A stretch of 64,000 nucleotides of DNA from Stomoxys calcitrans (lineage: Eukaryota; Arthropoda; Insecta; Diptera; Muscidae): assembly GCF_963082655.1 (NCBI RefSeq), contig NC_081556.1, positions 152,303,501 to 152,367,500 on the forward strand, read 5' to 3'. The notes beneath the pieces are model-generated. The model saw nothing but the letters and a program-made list of their open reading frames with translations, had not been told where the DNA came from and did no database searches. Below, one piece after another: positions 35,172 to 45,618 of this stretch (position 1 is the stretch's first letter; each line of letters begins with the position of its first letter). The position numbers and the translations under genes are program-made.

Positions 35172-37013
35172 AACAAGTAAAAGCGTGCTAAGTTCGGCCG
35201 GGCCGAATCTTATATACCCTCCACCATGGAGCGCAGTTGTCGAGTTCTTTTCCCGACATCTCTTCTTAGGCAAAAAGTGATATAAGAAAAGATTTGCTCT
35301 GCTATTAGAGCGATATCAAGATATGGTCCGGTTTGGACCACAATTAAATTATATGTTGGAGGCCTGTGTAAAATGTCAGCCAATTCGAGTAAGAATTGCG
35401 CCCTTTGGGGGCTCAAGAAGTAAAATAGAGAGATCGATTTATATGGGAGCTGTATGGGGCTATAAACAGATTTAGACCATAATCAACACGTATGTTGATG
35501 GTCAAGAGAGGATCCATCGTACAAAATTTCAGGCAAATCGGATAATAATTGCGACTTCAAGAGGCTCAAGAAGTCAAGATCCCAGATCGGTTTACATGGC
35601 AGCTATATCAGGTTATGAACCGATTTAAACCTTATTTGACACAGTGGTTGAAAGAAAAAATAAAAAATAAAAAAGTCATGCAAAATTTCAGCCAAATCAG
35701 GTAGGAATTGCGTCCTCTAGAAGCTCAAGAAGTCAAATCCCCAAATCTGTTTATATGACAGCTATATCAGTTTATGAGCCGATTTGAACCATTTTTTCAC
35801 ACTTGTTGGATATCATAAAAAAAACATGTCGTGCAAAATTTCATTCCAATCTGATAAGAATTGCGCACTTTAGAGGCTTAAGAAGTCAAGACCCAAGATC
35901 GGTTTATATGGCAGCTATATCAGGTTATGGACCGATTAGGACCATACTTGGCACAGTTGTTGAATATCATAACAAAACACGTCGTGCAAAATTTCATTGT
36001 AATCGGATAAGAATTGCGCACTCTCTTAAGAAGTCAAGACCCAAGATCGGTTTAAATGGCAGCTATATCAGGTTATGGACCGATTAGGACCATACTTGGC
36101 ACAGTTGTTGAATATCATAACAAAACACGTCGTGCAAGATTTCATTCCAATCGGATAAGAATTGCGCACTCTAGAGGCTCAAGAATTCAAGACCCAAGAT
36201 CGGTTTATATGCCAGCTATATCAGATTATGGACCGATTTGAACCATATTTAGCACAGTTGTTGGATATCATAACAAAACACGTCGTGCCAAAATTCATTC
36301 AAATCGGATAAGAATTGCGCACTCTAGAGGCTCAAGAAGTCAAGACCCAAGATCGGTTTATATGCCAGCTATATCAGATTATGAACCGATTTGAACCATA
36401 CTTGGCACAGTTGTTGGACATCATAACAAAACACGTCGTGCCAAAATTCATTCAAATCGGATAAGAATTGCGCACTCTAGAGGCTCAAGAAGTCAAGACC
36501 CAAGATCGGTTTATATGGCAGCTATATCAGATTATGAACCGATTTCAACCATACTTAGCACAGTTGTTGGATGTTATAACAAAACACGTCACGTCGTGCA
36601 AAATTTCGTGCCAATCGGATAAGAATTGCGCACTCTAGAGGTTCAAGAAGTCAAGACCCAAGATCGGTTTATATGGCAGCTATATCAAAACATGGACCGA
36701 TATGGCCCATTTACAATACCAACCGACCTACACTAATAAGAAGTATTTGTGCAAAATTTCAAGCGGCTAGCTTTACTCCTTCGGAAGTTAGCGTGCTTTC
36801 GACAGACAGACGGACGGACGGACGGACGGACGGACGGACGGACGGACGGACGGACGGACGGACGGACAGACGGACGGACATGGCTAGATCGACATAAAAT
36901 TTCACGACGATCAAGAATATATATACTTTATGGGGTCTCAGACGAATATTTCGAGTAGTTACAAACAGAATGACGAAATTAGTATACCCCCCATCTTATG
37001 GTGGAGGGTATAA
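35172..37013 (+). mobile_element. Complete class A DINE-1-like element, plus strand, longest copy
   Basis: AACAAGTAAAAGCGTGC start, palindrome TTCGGCCGGGCCGAA, TATATACCCTCCACCATGG, and the conserved 5' block ending GATTTGCTCTGCTATTAGAG. About nine units of near 153 bp follow. The microsatellite is the longest here (36800-36880, GACG/GACA units). Then AAGAATATATATACTTTATG, GTTACAAACAGAATGACG and the terminal hairpin ATACCCCCCATCTTATGGTG with GAGGGTATA. Units 35880-36660 are very alike, so the array grew recently. Confidence 0.92.
36800..36880 (+). repeat. GACG/GACA microsatellite of a class A element
   Basis: About twenty tetranucleotides, GACA twice, then GACG, with one internal GACA. Other class A copies have three to fifteen units here, so length varies by copy. 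Confidence 0.95.
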
Positions 37014-37016
37014 AAA

Positions 37017-37200
37017 AATAAAATAAAATTAGTCACAATCCAGTGAAAATTGGATGACTTAAGCATCCAAATTCGGAACGCACATTGAGTGGTCATATAT
37101 ATATGCCACTATTCAATTTTGTATAAACCGATCTGAACCATATTAAGGTCGGGCATCGTGGGGCTCAGAAAAACGCACTGTTTCCAATTTCAGCGAAATC
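37017..37200 (+). repeat. Class B-like unit fragment
   Basis: ATAAACCGATCTGAACCATA, CAATTTCAGCGAAATC; one and a half diverged units between a class A end and the class G element. Confidence 0.55.
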
Positions 37201-38190
37201 TTATATATAAAAATCAATTTGTGTTTGTTTGTGTGTTCCTTATAGACTCAGAAACGGCTGAACCGATTTTCTTTAAATATTCACTGATGGTGCATAATGA
37301 CCCCGTGGTGAAAATAGGGTACTACATTTTTTGATATATGAAGGGGGGCGAAACCTTCCCCTTACCCTAATTTCCAGAAACGCAAGATCTCTGAGATGGG
37401 TGGTGCGATTTAAGCGAAATTTTTAATGCTCTCATATAGTACCCTAAAAATAAATATTTGGTATCCAAATTTCGGATAGGGAACCTGGGGGGGCTGCCCC
37501 ACCCTAAAACCTACCAGACATATATTTAGACCAATCACGGCAATATGGGACTCAAATGAAAGGTATTTAGGATAAGAAAACGTATCTGATATCCAATTGT
37601 CGGACCAAGTGCTAGGGGGACCACCCCAAGCCCCAAAACACCCCTAGATAGGACATATTTACCGACCATGGCAATATGGGACTCAAATGAAAGGCATTTG
37701 CAAGTAGAATACGAATCTGATATCCAAATGTGGAACTACGTTTCTGTGGGTCCACGCCGTTCCCAAAACACCCCCCAAACAGGACTTATTTACTGACCAT
37801 GGGAATATGGGGCTTAAATAAAATGTATTTGAATGCAGAATACGAATCTGATATCCAAATATGGGACCAAGTGTTTGGGAGGCCGCCTCTCTCCAAAAAC
37901 ATCCCCCAAAGGAAACAAATTTACGACCATAGCAATATGGGGCTCAAATTAAAGGTCTTTGGGAGTAAAGCACGAATTTGATATCAATATTCGAGAAAAG
38001 TGTCCACAACAACACCCAAATAGTAAGTATTTTCTAAGTATTGCAATACGAGGCTCAAATAAGAGGGTTTTTTAAAGTGGAACACCAATCCGATATATAT
38101 ATTCAAGGCCAACTCACTGAGTGGCCGCCCAACCCCCAAAACACCTCCCAAGCCTGTGATGTTTGCCGACTATGGAAATAAATCTTTTAT
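37201..38190 (+). repeat. Class G element with 131-bp tandem units
   Basis: Head: ATATATAAAAATCAATTTGT, TATAGACTCAGAAACGGCTG, AACCGATTTTCTTTAAATAT. Units share CAATATGGGACTCAAATGAA starts at 37541, 37672, 37803 and 37933 (spacings 131, 131, 130), then 38044 (shortened). Each also has AATCTGATATCCAAAT and a CCCAAAACACCCCC box. The head resembles non-autonomous Helitron-type elements seen in other insects (ATATATAAAA..., GAACGGCTGxACCGATTT); that link is tentative. Confidence 0.75.
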
Positions 38191-38194
38191 GGGC

Positions 38195-38526
38195 TTCAGA
38201 CCCTTTATGACAGCTATTATTAGTGTAGTTTGGTTGGGAATGTAAATGGGCTATATCGGTCCATAACCTGATATAGCTGTCATATAAACCTATCTTGGCT
38301 CTTGACTTCTTAAGCGTGTAGAGGGAGCAATTCCCATCGGATTTGGCTGAAATTTTGCACGATGTTTTAAGTTATGGCTTGTGCTAAGTGCTAAGTGCTA
38401 AGTATTGTTTAAATCGGTCTATAACCTGATATAGTTCCCATAAACCGATCTTGCTATCATATAAACCGCCAATTCTTACTCGGCTTTATTTTTACAGATG
38501 CGATCTAGGGACGCTTTTACTTGTTT
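38195..38526 (-). repeat. Class A fragment, minus strand, 5' end kept
   Basis: GTAGTTTGGTTGGGAATGTA, GCTGTCATATAAACC, then a collapsed end GGGACGCTTTTACTTGTTTT. A GTGCTAAGTGCTAAGTGC triplication lies at 38384-38405. Confidence 0.7.
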
Positions 38527-39926
38527 TATTATATTTTAGAAAACGCTTGCCTTTGGCAACTCTACTAAAAATCTATTATAGTCGTGGTCGTGATGCTATT
38601 TCTGCTGTTGCTACAGGATTATCTGAAACTAGTGTGTGTGTGTGTGTGTGTGCAGTCACCCTGGAACATGGTAAAGTTTACACCGAGATAACAACGTTAA
38701 TAAAATTTGGTGTGAAATGAAGTTATGTCAACTTAAACACAGTAACAACATCAGCCACGATATCTTTCTCTGCAGTGTTCTCCAGTCAATCTTAATTTAT
38801 GTTGACTCTGTTAAATTTATCCAATGCCACTGCCACAGCCCTTGTGTTACTGCTAGTCATCAACTGCTAGCAACTGACAAAGCTGTGGCAGTGTTGGCAT
38901 GAAATGACTTATAATTAGTGAATGTTTTTCGGTCGTAGTGACATGGAGACATGGACAAAGAATTGGGTTAAAAATTACATTGCTCTACAAAATGTTCATT
39001 ACATTTGACCTTTTTCGTTTGATTTGGGCTGTTTTTTTTGGCTTTATTAAGACGGTGTCCTTGAAATATATTTGCGAACGGATTTAGCTTTCTCTTTGGG
39101 ACGAAATCAATTAAAACTTCTCTGCCAGTGGACATGTTTACCAAGCCAGACATATTTGGTTTTAAGCTGACGTTAAGCAACTTACATTTAAAGAAATATA
39201 GCAAATATAGACGAACTTATGTGGATAAAGTTTGAAACGAAAAAGGAGCCTTGTGGTTTCAAATCAAAATATTGTTTTCTTATTTTTAAGACATTAGGAA
39301 GTAGCTCATTCTGAGCAGCCTTTTCCTTTTTTTTCAACAAAATTAAGTTTTTCTAACATTTTTATCGAGAGTCTGGGCCATAAAATTAATCTCTATGAAT
39401 GATTTGGATTTTTAACTTAATAGGCCAGCAACATGGTTTTTAGCTTATTGTGTCCTTTAGCTGTCCTAAGGTTTCATTTAAATTTCCCTTTTCCTCTCGA
39501 GTTAATCCCATTAAAATCTTGCATGTCATACTAGTTTTCTTTTCGCTATCATTTTGCGAAATAATGCCAATAGTCTAGTAGTGAAAAGAAAATTACCTTT
39601 CATTCACCTCTCATACAAAGGGACTAGGATTAGGTAGAGAAATGTTCCACCACAACAGCTGACATTTTTAAACAAAGTTTTGTTTTCTTACTTTCAACTC
39701 ACGTTCATCCCTCTTCGTAGGGATGAACAACAGAAACTCAACAGGAGCAACATCAAGCAGCAAAAGTATTCGAGCATGCTGTAGCGAAAGCAATATTTGA
39801 AATATGTCCTTTTCCTTTCAAAATCAGACTTCACTTGCATTGACAAGTTTTCAAAATAATGAGAATAACAAGAGAAATCAAACTGGGTTAGTCACAGCAT
39901 TCGGAGAATGTATGAAGAACAAAAAT
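38527..39926. other. Unique region
   Basis: No gene supported. A (TG)n run lies at 38632-38652. Short frames at 38717-38902 (plus) and 38968-39204 (minus) have no recognised family. Confidence 0.45.
38632..38652. repeat. (TG)n microsatellite
   Basis: Ten uninterrupted TG dinucleotides. Confidence 0.95.
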
Positions 39927-40560
39927 AAACAAGTGAAAAGGTATTAGGTCCGGCCGGGTCACCCTCTTGGGTTGATATGTAAACCACCTTTCGTCATAAA
40001 ATGCATCATGTATGGGTTAGCAGCTATATCGAAATATGGTTCGATTAAATAATAAATACATTGAATGTTCAAATTTGTTAAACAGAATATTGGTCTTTTT
40101 GGCAGCTCCAAATCCAAACATTGGCCGATCTCCCGGTACGGGATAACTATAAGCATAATACAGGCTGAAACTTTGAGTCCAATCTATATGGTGCTCTTCG
40201 TTATCACGAGAAGCTTAGCTGGGAGCTACCGTGCGCGTCCATAGGTTGTAAATAGTGGAGGCAGGTTGGCACGAGCTCTTGCTTAAATACTGAGTGTCTG
40301 TGATGCTCGATACGACAAGGCGAGATATTGATGCCTTCAAATAACCAATAGCCAATTAGGGGCCATATTGTAAGAGGATGTTGAAAATTTCAGCTCAATA
40401 AACGATGTTTTTATGGGACCAAGGACTAAAATCGGGAGATCGGTTCCAAATATAAACCGATCAGAACCTTATAGAGCACGGATGTCGAAAAGCATAAAAT
40501 AGTTCATTGTGCCAACTGGGCCCAATACCTTAAATCCGTAGATCGGTTTAGCTATAACTA
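39927..40560 (+). mobile_element. Class B DINE-like element, 3' end missing
   Basis: AAACAAGTGAAAAGGTATTA, CCGGCCGGGTCACCC (damaged hairpin), TATGTAAACCACCTTTCGTC, then about two diverged units around a 150-bp unrelated stretch (40170-40330). It ends where the AGCTTTCAGCTTC minisatellite starts. Confidence 0.75.
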
Positions 40561-41760
40561 CTGAAGAACTGTTCAGCAATAAGCTTTCAGCTTCTCAGGA
40601 AGATTTCAGCTTTCCCAAAAAGCTTTTAGTTAGGCAAGATGCTTTAAGTTTTGCTGCAAGCTTTCAGACTTAACAGAAGCTCTGGGCTTCATAAAAGATT
40701 TGAGCTGTATTATAAGCTTCTAGCTTTACTAGAAGGGCTTTCAACTTTACTAGAAGTTTCCTTAGAAGATTCATAAAAGGATTTTAGATTATATTGGGTT
40801 GCCCAAAAAGTAATTGCGGATTTTTCATATAGTCGGCGTTGACAAATTTTCTCACAGCTTGTGACTCTGTAATTACATTCTTTCTTTTGTCAGTTATCAG
40901 CTGTTACTTTTAGCTTGCTTTAGAAAAAAGTGTAAAAAAAGTATATTTGATTAAAGTTCATTCTAAGTTTTGCATTTACATTTATAATGCATTTACTTTC
41001 TTTTATAATGCATTTACTTTCTTTTAAAAAATCCGCAATTACTTTTTGGGCAACCCAATAGAAGCTTTCAGCTTCACTAGAAGCTTTCAGCTTCACTAGA
41101 AGCTTTCAGCTTCACTAGAAGCTTTCAGCTTCACTAGAAGCTTTCAGCTTCACTAGAAACTTTCAGCTTCACTAGAAGCTTTCAGCTTCACTAGAAGCTT
41201 TCAGCTTCACTAGAAGCTTTCAGCTTCACTAGAAGCTTTCAACTTCACTAGAAGCTTTCAGCTTCACTAGAAGCTTTCAGCTTCACTAGAAGCTTTCAGC
41301 TTCACTAGAAGCTTTCAGCTTCACTAGAAGCTTTCAGCTTCACTAGAAGCCATCAGCTTCACTAGAAGCTTTCAGCTTCACTAGAAGCTTTCAGCTTCAC
41401 TAGAAGCTTTCAGCTTCACTAGAAGCTTTCAGCTTCACTAGAAGCTTTCAGCTTCACTAGAAGCTTTCTGCTTCACTAGAAGCTTTCAGCTTCACTAGAA
41501 CTTTAGAATAAGCTTTCAGCTTTAGTAGAAGATTTTAACCTTACTAGAAGTTTTCAGCTTCACTAAAAACTTTTAGCTTCACAAGAAGCTTTAACTTCAC
41601 TAAAAACTTTTAGCTTCACTAGAAACTTTCATCTTCATATTCTGGTAGCTTTCGCAGCTAGCTTTCAGCTTCACTAAAAGCTTTTATCTGCACTTTCATC
41701 TTCACTAGAAACTTTTAGCTGCACTAGAAACTTTCAGTTTTACAAGAAGCATATATCCAC
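40560..41760. repeat. 19-bp minisatellite (AAGCTTTCAGCTTCACTAG)
   Basis: A core of about 23 nearly identical copies lies at 41061-41500. Decayed copies lie on both sides (40560-40790 and 41500-41760). Each unit holds GAAGC-TTTCA-GCTTC, a 5-bp inverted repeat with a 5-base loop. A MITE (40794-41058) splits the array. The repeat is not a CRISPR: there are no spacers. Confidence 0.95.
40794..41058 (-). mobile_element. Mariner-type MITE copy 4, with internal duplication
   Basis: Both terminal repeats and flanking TA (41059-41060 on the right) are present; orientation is reversed relative to copy 1. It is 265 bp instead of 236 because TATAATGCATTTACTTTCTT is duplicated near the end. Confidence 0.9.
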
Positions 41761-42115
41761 ATTTTTTTGTAGGTTTCGCAGCCCAAAGAAGATTTTTAGA
41801 TGCTTTCAACATCAACAAATGTTTTGCATCTTCTCTATAAGTTCTGAGTTCCCTACGAGTTTTTGGCTTTTTTACAAACTGTCAGCATCCCATAAGCTTT
41901 CAGGCGCCTAAAAGCTTTCAGTTACCTACTATGGTTGTAACATTCCAAGAATGTTGCAGTTAACCTTCAATCTTTCCCAATAGCTTTAAGTACCTCCAAT
42001 GGCAAGAAGTCTTCTCAAAGTTTTGAGCATCCCCAAACGCTATGTCTTTCAACAGCAGCTTTTAGCTTGCTTGGAGAAATTCAAAATCCTCTATGCTTTA
42101 TAGTTTCTATACTAA
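41761..42115. other. Decayed minisatellite margin
   Basis: GCTTTCAAC, GCTTTCAGG and GCTTTCAGTTACC-like shreds suggest old repeat units; a stop codon at 42113 closes the frame of the next feature. Confidence 0.5.
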
Positions 42116-42129
42116 ACTTCCCAATTCAG

Positions 42130-42512
42130 CGACCCTTCACTTCAGGCAGTTGCAAGACCACTCAATGACGCCTCAGTGTCAAGAATAACCTCAAAAAGTA
42201 ACAGAATTGTAACACTTCCACAGCAACCACAAGCAACAACACCATCAACAGCAGATTCGAAATCACCGCTAGTTGCAACCACAACAGCAGCATCAGCACC
42301 AATTCCGGAAGGAACCTCACCAGACAACAACATGCCACAGCCCATCGTCAAGGAACGAAGTGAAGGAGCACATAGCCCACCAGCCAACCACAGGAGATGC
42401 TATAACAGACATTTTGGCAGCAAAAATGTTCATGGAAGCAAACTTCAATAGAATCACATTGGCCACATTGTATTGTTTTGCTGTGGCTGTGAGTCAGGCA
42501 GCACAACAATAA
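42130..42512 (+). CDS. Possible exon of an unidentified gene (needs one frame change)
   Basis: Open from 42116 in one frame. After a possible splice acceptor (CTTCCCAATTCAG, AG at 42128-42129, with ACTAAAC upstream as a possible branch site) it encodes NDASVSRITSKSNRIVTLPQ and a Pro/Thr/Ser-rich part (TTTAASAPIPEGTSPDN). Near 42355 the protein-like character moves to the +1 frame: EVKEHIAHQPTTGDAITDIL, AAKMFMEANFNRITLATLYC, AVAVSQAAQQ, stop at 42510-42512. The composition is unlike the surrounding AT-rich noise. It could be a pseudogene, a sequencing slip or two overlapping chance frames. No family recognised. Confidence 0.3.
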
Positions 42513-42964
42513 AGGAATGCCTTGGTGACATCTTCAATACTTGCTGACGCAACATTTCCTCAGAATCCAACTCAAATCTTTGAAGTTCACATTGAATACT
42601 TCTAACCACACAGAATTCACTTCTTAGTGTTGGGTAATATTCGTTCTTGCGATGACAAAGGTAATCTGTGAAGAGATTGCATGTGTGAGCGGTGGATTAA
42701 CTTCTGTTTAAATGGGAGCAAATGGGTCACGAAAATCAAGCAAATGTAATAGGGACCACATTCATCGTCTTCGTTTACTCCGGGCAGTTAATCGGAATTT
42801 TAAACAAATGCAGACTACCTAGGCATAGTTAGGAGTTTGCATAAAAATTAAGATCTCAGATATACTATAGACTTTTGAATTATTACAAAATTTGATCTAA
42901 AGTTGGCTGCAATGAAATAATACCACAAATCCATATGCCAGTTGAAATTACATTACAGTCTTAA
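42513..42964. other. Unique stretch
   Basis: Nothing recognised; may include 3' sequence of the candidate exon. Confidence 0.4.
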
Positions 42965-42965
42965 A

Positions 42966-44138
42966 AACAAGTAAAAGCGTGCTAAGTTCGGCCGGGCCGA
43001 ATCTTATATACCCTCCATCATGGATCGCATTTGTCGAGTTCATTTCCCTGCATCTCTTCTTAGGCAATAAAATGGATAAAAGAAAAGATTTGCTCTGCTA
43101 TTAGAGCGATATCAAGATATGATCCGGTTAAGACTACAATTAAATTATATGTTGGAGACCTGTGTAAAATGTCAGCCAATTCGAATAAGAATTGCGCCCT
43201 TTGGGGGCTCAAGAAGTAAAATAGAGAGATCGGTTTATATGGGAGCTGTATCAGGCTATAGACCGATTCAGACCATAATAAACACGTATGTTTATGGTCA
43301 TGAGAGGATCCGTCGTACAAAATTTCAGGAAAATCGGATAATAATTGCAACCTCTAGAGGCTCCAGAAGTCATGATCCCAGATCGGTTTATATGACAGCT
43401 ATATCAGGTTATGAACCGATTTGAACCTTATTTGACACAGTTGTTGGAAGTAAGAATAAAATACGTCATGCAAAATTTCAGCCAAATGGGATAAGAATTG
43501 CGCGCTCTAGTGGCTCAAGAAGTCAAGATTCAAGATCGGTTTATATGGCAGCTATATCAGGATATGGACCGATTTGAACCATACTTAGCACAGTTGTTGG
43601 ATGTCGTAGCGAAACACGTCGTGCAAAATTTCAACCAAATCGGATAGGAATAGCGCCTTCTAGAAGCTCAAGATATCAAGACCCCAGATCGGTTTATATG
43701 ACAGTTATATCAGGTTATGGACCAATTTGAACCATATTTGGCACAGTTGCTGGATATCGTAACAAAACACGTCGCGCAAAATTTCGTTCCAATCGGATAA
43801 GAATAGCGCCCTCTAGTGGCTCAAGAAGTCAAGATCTATAAGCGGTTTATATGACAGCTATATCAAAATATGGACCGCTAAGGCCCATTTACAATCACAT
43901 CCGATCTACACTAATAAGAAGTATTTCTGCAAAATTTCAAGTGGCTAGCTTTACTCCTTCAAAAGTTAGCGTGCTTTCGACAGACAGACGGACAGACTGA
44001 CGGACATGGCTAGATCGACATAAAATGTCATGACGATCAAGAATTTATTTACTTTATGGGGTCTCAGACGAATATTTCGAGTAGTTACAAACAGAATTAC
44101 GAAATTAGTATATCCCCAGCCTATGGTGGAGGGTATAA
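42966..44138 (+). mobile_element. Complete class A DINE-1-like element, plus strand
   Basis: Start AACAAGTAAAAGCGTGC, palindrome TTCGGCCGGGCCGAA, and about five units. The microsatellite is at about 43978-44003 (GACAGACAGACGGACAGACT), followed by CAAGAATTTATTTACTTTAT. The hairpin is altered (ATATCCCCAGCCTATGGTGG). Confidence 0.9.
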
Positions 44139-44609
44139 ACAAAGTTTTCTCTAGCATAATGAAGAATGTATTTGAACTAAGTCTGGGATGTTCACATTCG
44201 TAGAAAATGCTGTGTGAATATGCAAATTTTTATGTGTTTTTAAAGACATATTCTAAAGAACATTTCAGTTAAAGACATAATTTGATGGTTAACATTATTA
44301 ATTTATTAATCATTATTTAAGTTTAAAAACCCATTTGCCTAAATGCTGAACGGATAAAATATGCCACTCCTATTTTGGTGGATTTTTAAACTTCGGGTGG
44401 GCGAGTATCGCAAATCTCACAGCAAAAGTATGCCAAAAAAACTGTCAGTGTTGTTTCATTTATTTTGATGTTGAAGCTAAATCATTTTGCCAATTTTCTA
44501 TTTAGACAAAGTCATGAATAATTTATAAAACACGGTTGTAAGAACAAAAAAAAAAAGAAATAAATTCATAAATTATGTGGGAAAAATGTCACCTGAGAAA
44601 TATTTGAAT
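44139..44609. other. Unique AT-rich stretch
   Basis: No gene or repeat recognised. Confidence 0.4.
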
Positions 44610-45032
44610 TCTGAACCGATTTCAGCAAACTCAAAACCTTGGAACGTATTGCGGACACTATGATAAAGAGTAGGACATCCAGCGAACTGCTCAAACACAA
44701 ACAGCATGCCTATGTCAAGGGAAGGTTGGCGGAGACTGCCCTGCACGAAGTTTTGCATAAAATAGAAGAATCCTTCGATGCCAAAACGTACACACTGGCG
44801 GTATTCATTGACATCGAGGGGGATGATCCAATCCTTAGACCAGTACCGGGTTGACCCGGTCCTTAGTAACTGGATAAACCATATGCTAAGGAACAGGTGG
44901 ATAAATTGTGTGTTGCATGGCATAAATATAAGGGAGAAAGTGGCACAGGTTACGCCACAGGGGGACATTTATCGCCAATCCTATGGGTGACCACCATAAA
45001 TGACCTATTACGGATAATTGGATATCTAACTA
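44610..45032 (+). pseudogene. LOA/I-like retroelement, RT part
   Basis: Encodes KTLERIADTMIKSRTSSELL, KHKQHAYVKGRLAETALHEV, then the first catalytic box as LAVFIDIEGDD. The downstream part reads LSNWINHMLRNRWINCVLHG and TPQGD. Frames shift at about 44840 and 44960. It continues beyond a mariner-type MITE and an RTE-like insert at about 45620. Confidence 0.78.
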
Positions 45033-45269
45033 TTGTGTTGCCCAAAAAGTAATTGCGGATTTTTCATATAGTCGGCGTTGACAAATTTTTTCATAGCTTG
45101 TGACTCTGTAATTGCATTATTTCTTCTGTCAGTTATCAGCTGTTACTTTTAGCTTGCTATAGAAAAAAAGTGTAAAAAAAGTATATTTGATTAAAGTTCA
45201 TTCTAAGTTTTATTAAAAATGCATTTACTTTCTTTTAAAAAATCCGCAATTACTTTTTGGGCAACCCAA
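45033..45269 (-). mobile_element. Mariner-type MITE copy 5
   Basis: 237 bp, TTGTGTTGCCCAAAAAGTAA to the complementary end, TA on both sides (45031-45032 and 45270-45271). One mismatch in the left terminal repeat. Confidence 0.9.
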
Positions 45270-45271
45270 TA

Positions 45272-45618
45272 TATGGACCAGTTTGCGTTAACGGAGAATA
45301 TAGGCGACGTATGAACCACGAGCTGTATGACGACGATAGCATAGTTACACGCATCAAGATACAACGGCTGCGTTGGCTAGGTCATGTTGTCAGAATGGTT
45401 GAAGAAGCTCCAGCAAAGAAGTCTTTTGAAGGCAAACACGGTGGTACACGCAAATCGGGAAGACCAAAAGCCCAATGAAAAGATCAAGTTGTGGGTGACA
45501 CCTCGAAACTTGGTGTCAGAGATTTTAGAATGAGCGCAGAAGATCGAGGCGCTTGGAACGCTATTCTACGTTCGGCTAGTGGAACAAATATTCTGTCATA
45601 GCCAATTAAAGTGATGTA
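45272..45618 (+). pseudogene. RTE-like C-terminal fragment, inserted in the LOA-like element
   Basis: Encodes NGEYRRRMNHELYDDDSIVT, IKIQRLRWLGHVVRMVEEAP, then GRPKAQ and, after a stop, KDQVVGDTSKLGVRDFRMSA, DRGAWNAILRSASGTNI. This is the recurrent C-terminal signature of RTE-like ORFs (RLRWLGHVxRM...GRPKxxWxD...RxxW). It lies between two parts of another element. Confidence 0.78.

Noticed and set aside
35803..36958. Several open frames with SVYMAAISGYGPI-like peptides, also at 14271, 17620, 43119, 51687, 55826 and elsewhere
   Set aside because: They are 153-bp repeat units read in frame because the unit length is a multiple of three; they begin and end with the arrays.
41061..41500. Regular 19-bp repeat resembling a CRISPR array
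   Set aside because: Units are directly adjacent with no spacers, and the genome is eukaryotic.
44573..44968. 131-codon minus-strand frame
   Set aside because: Antisense of the LOA-like RT fragment.
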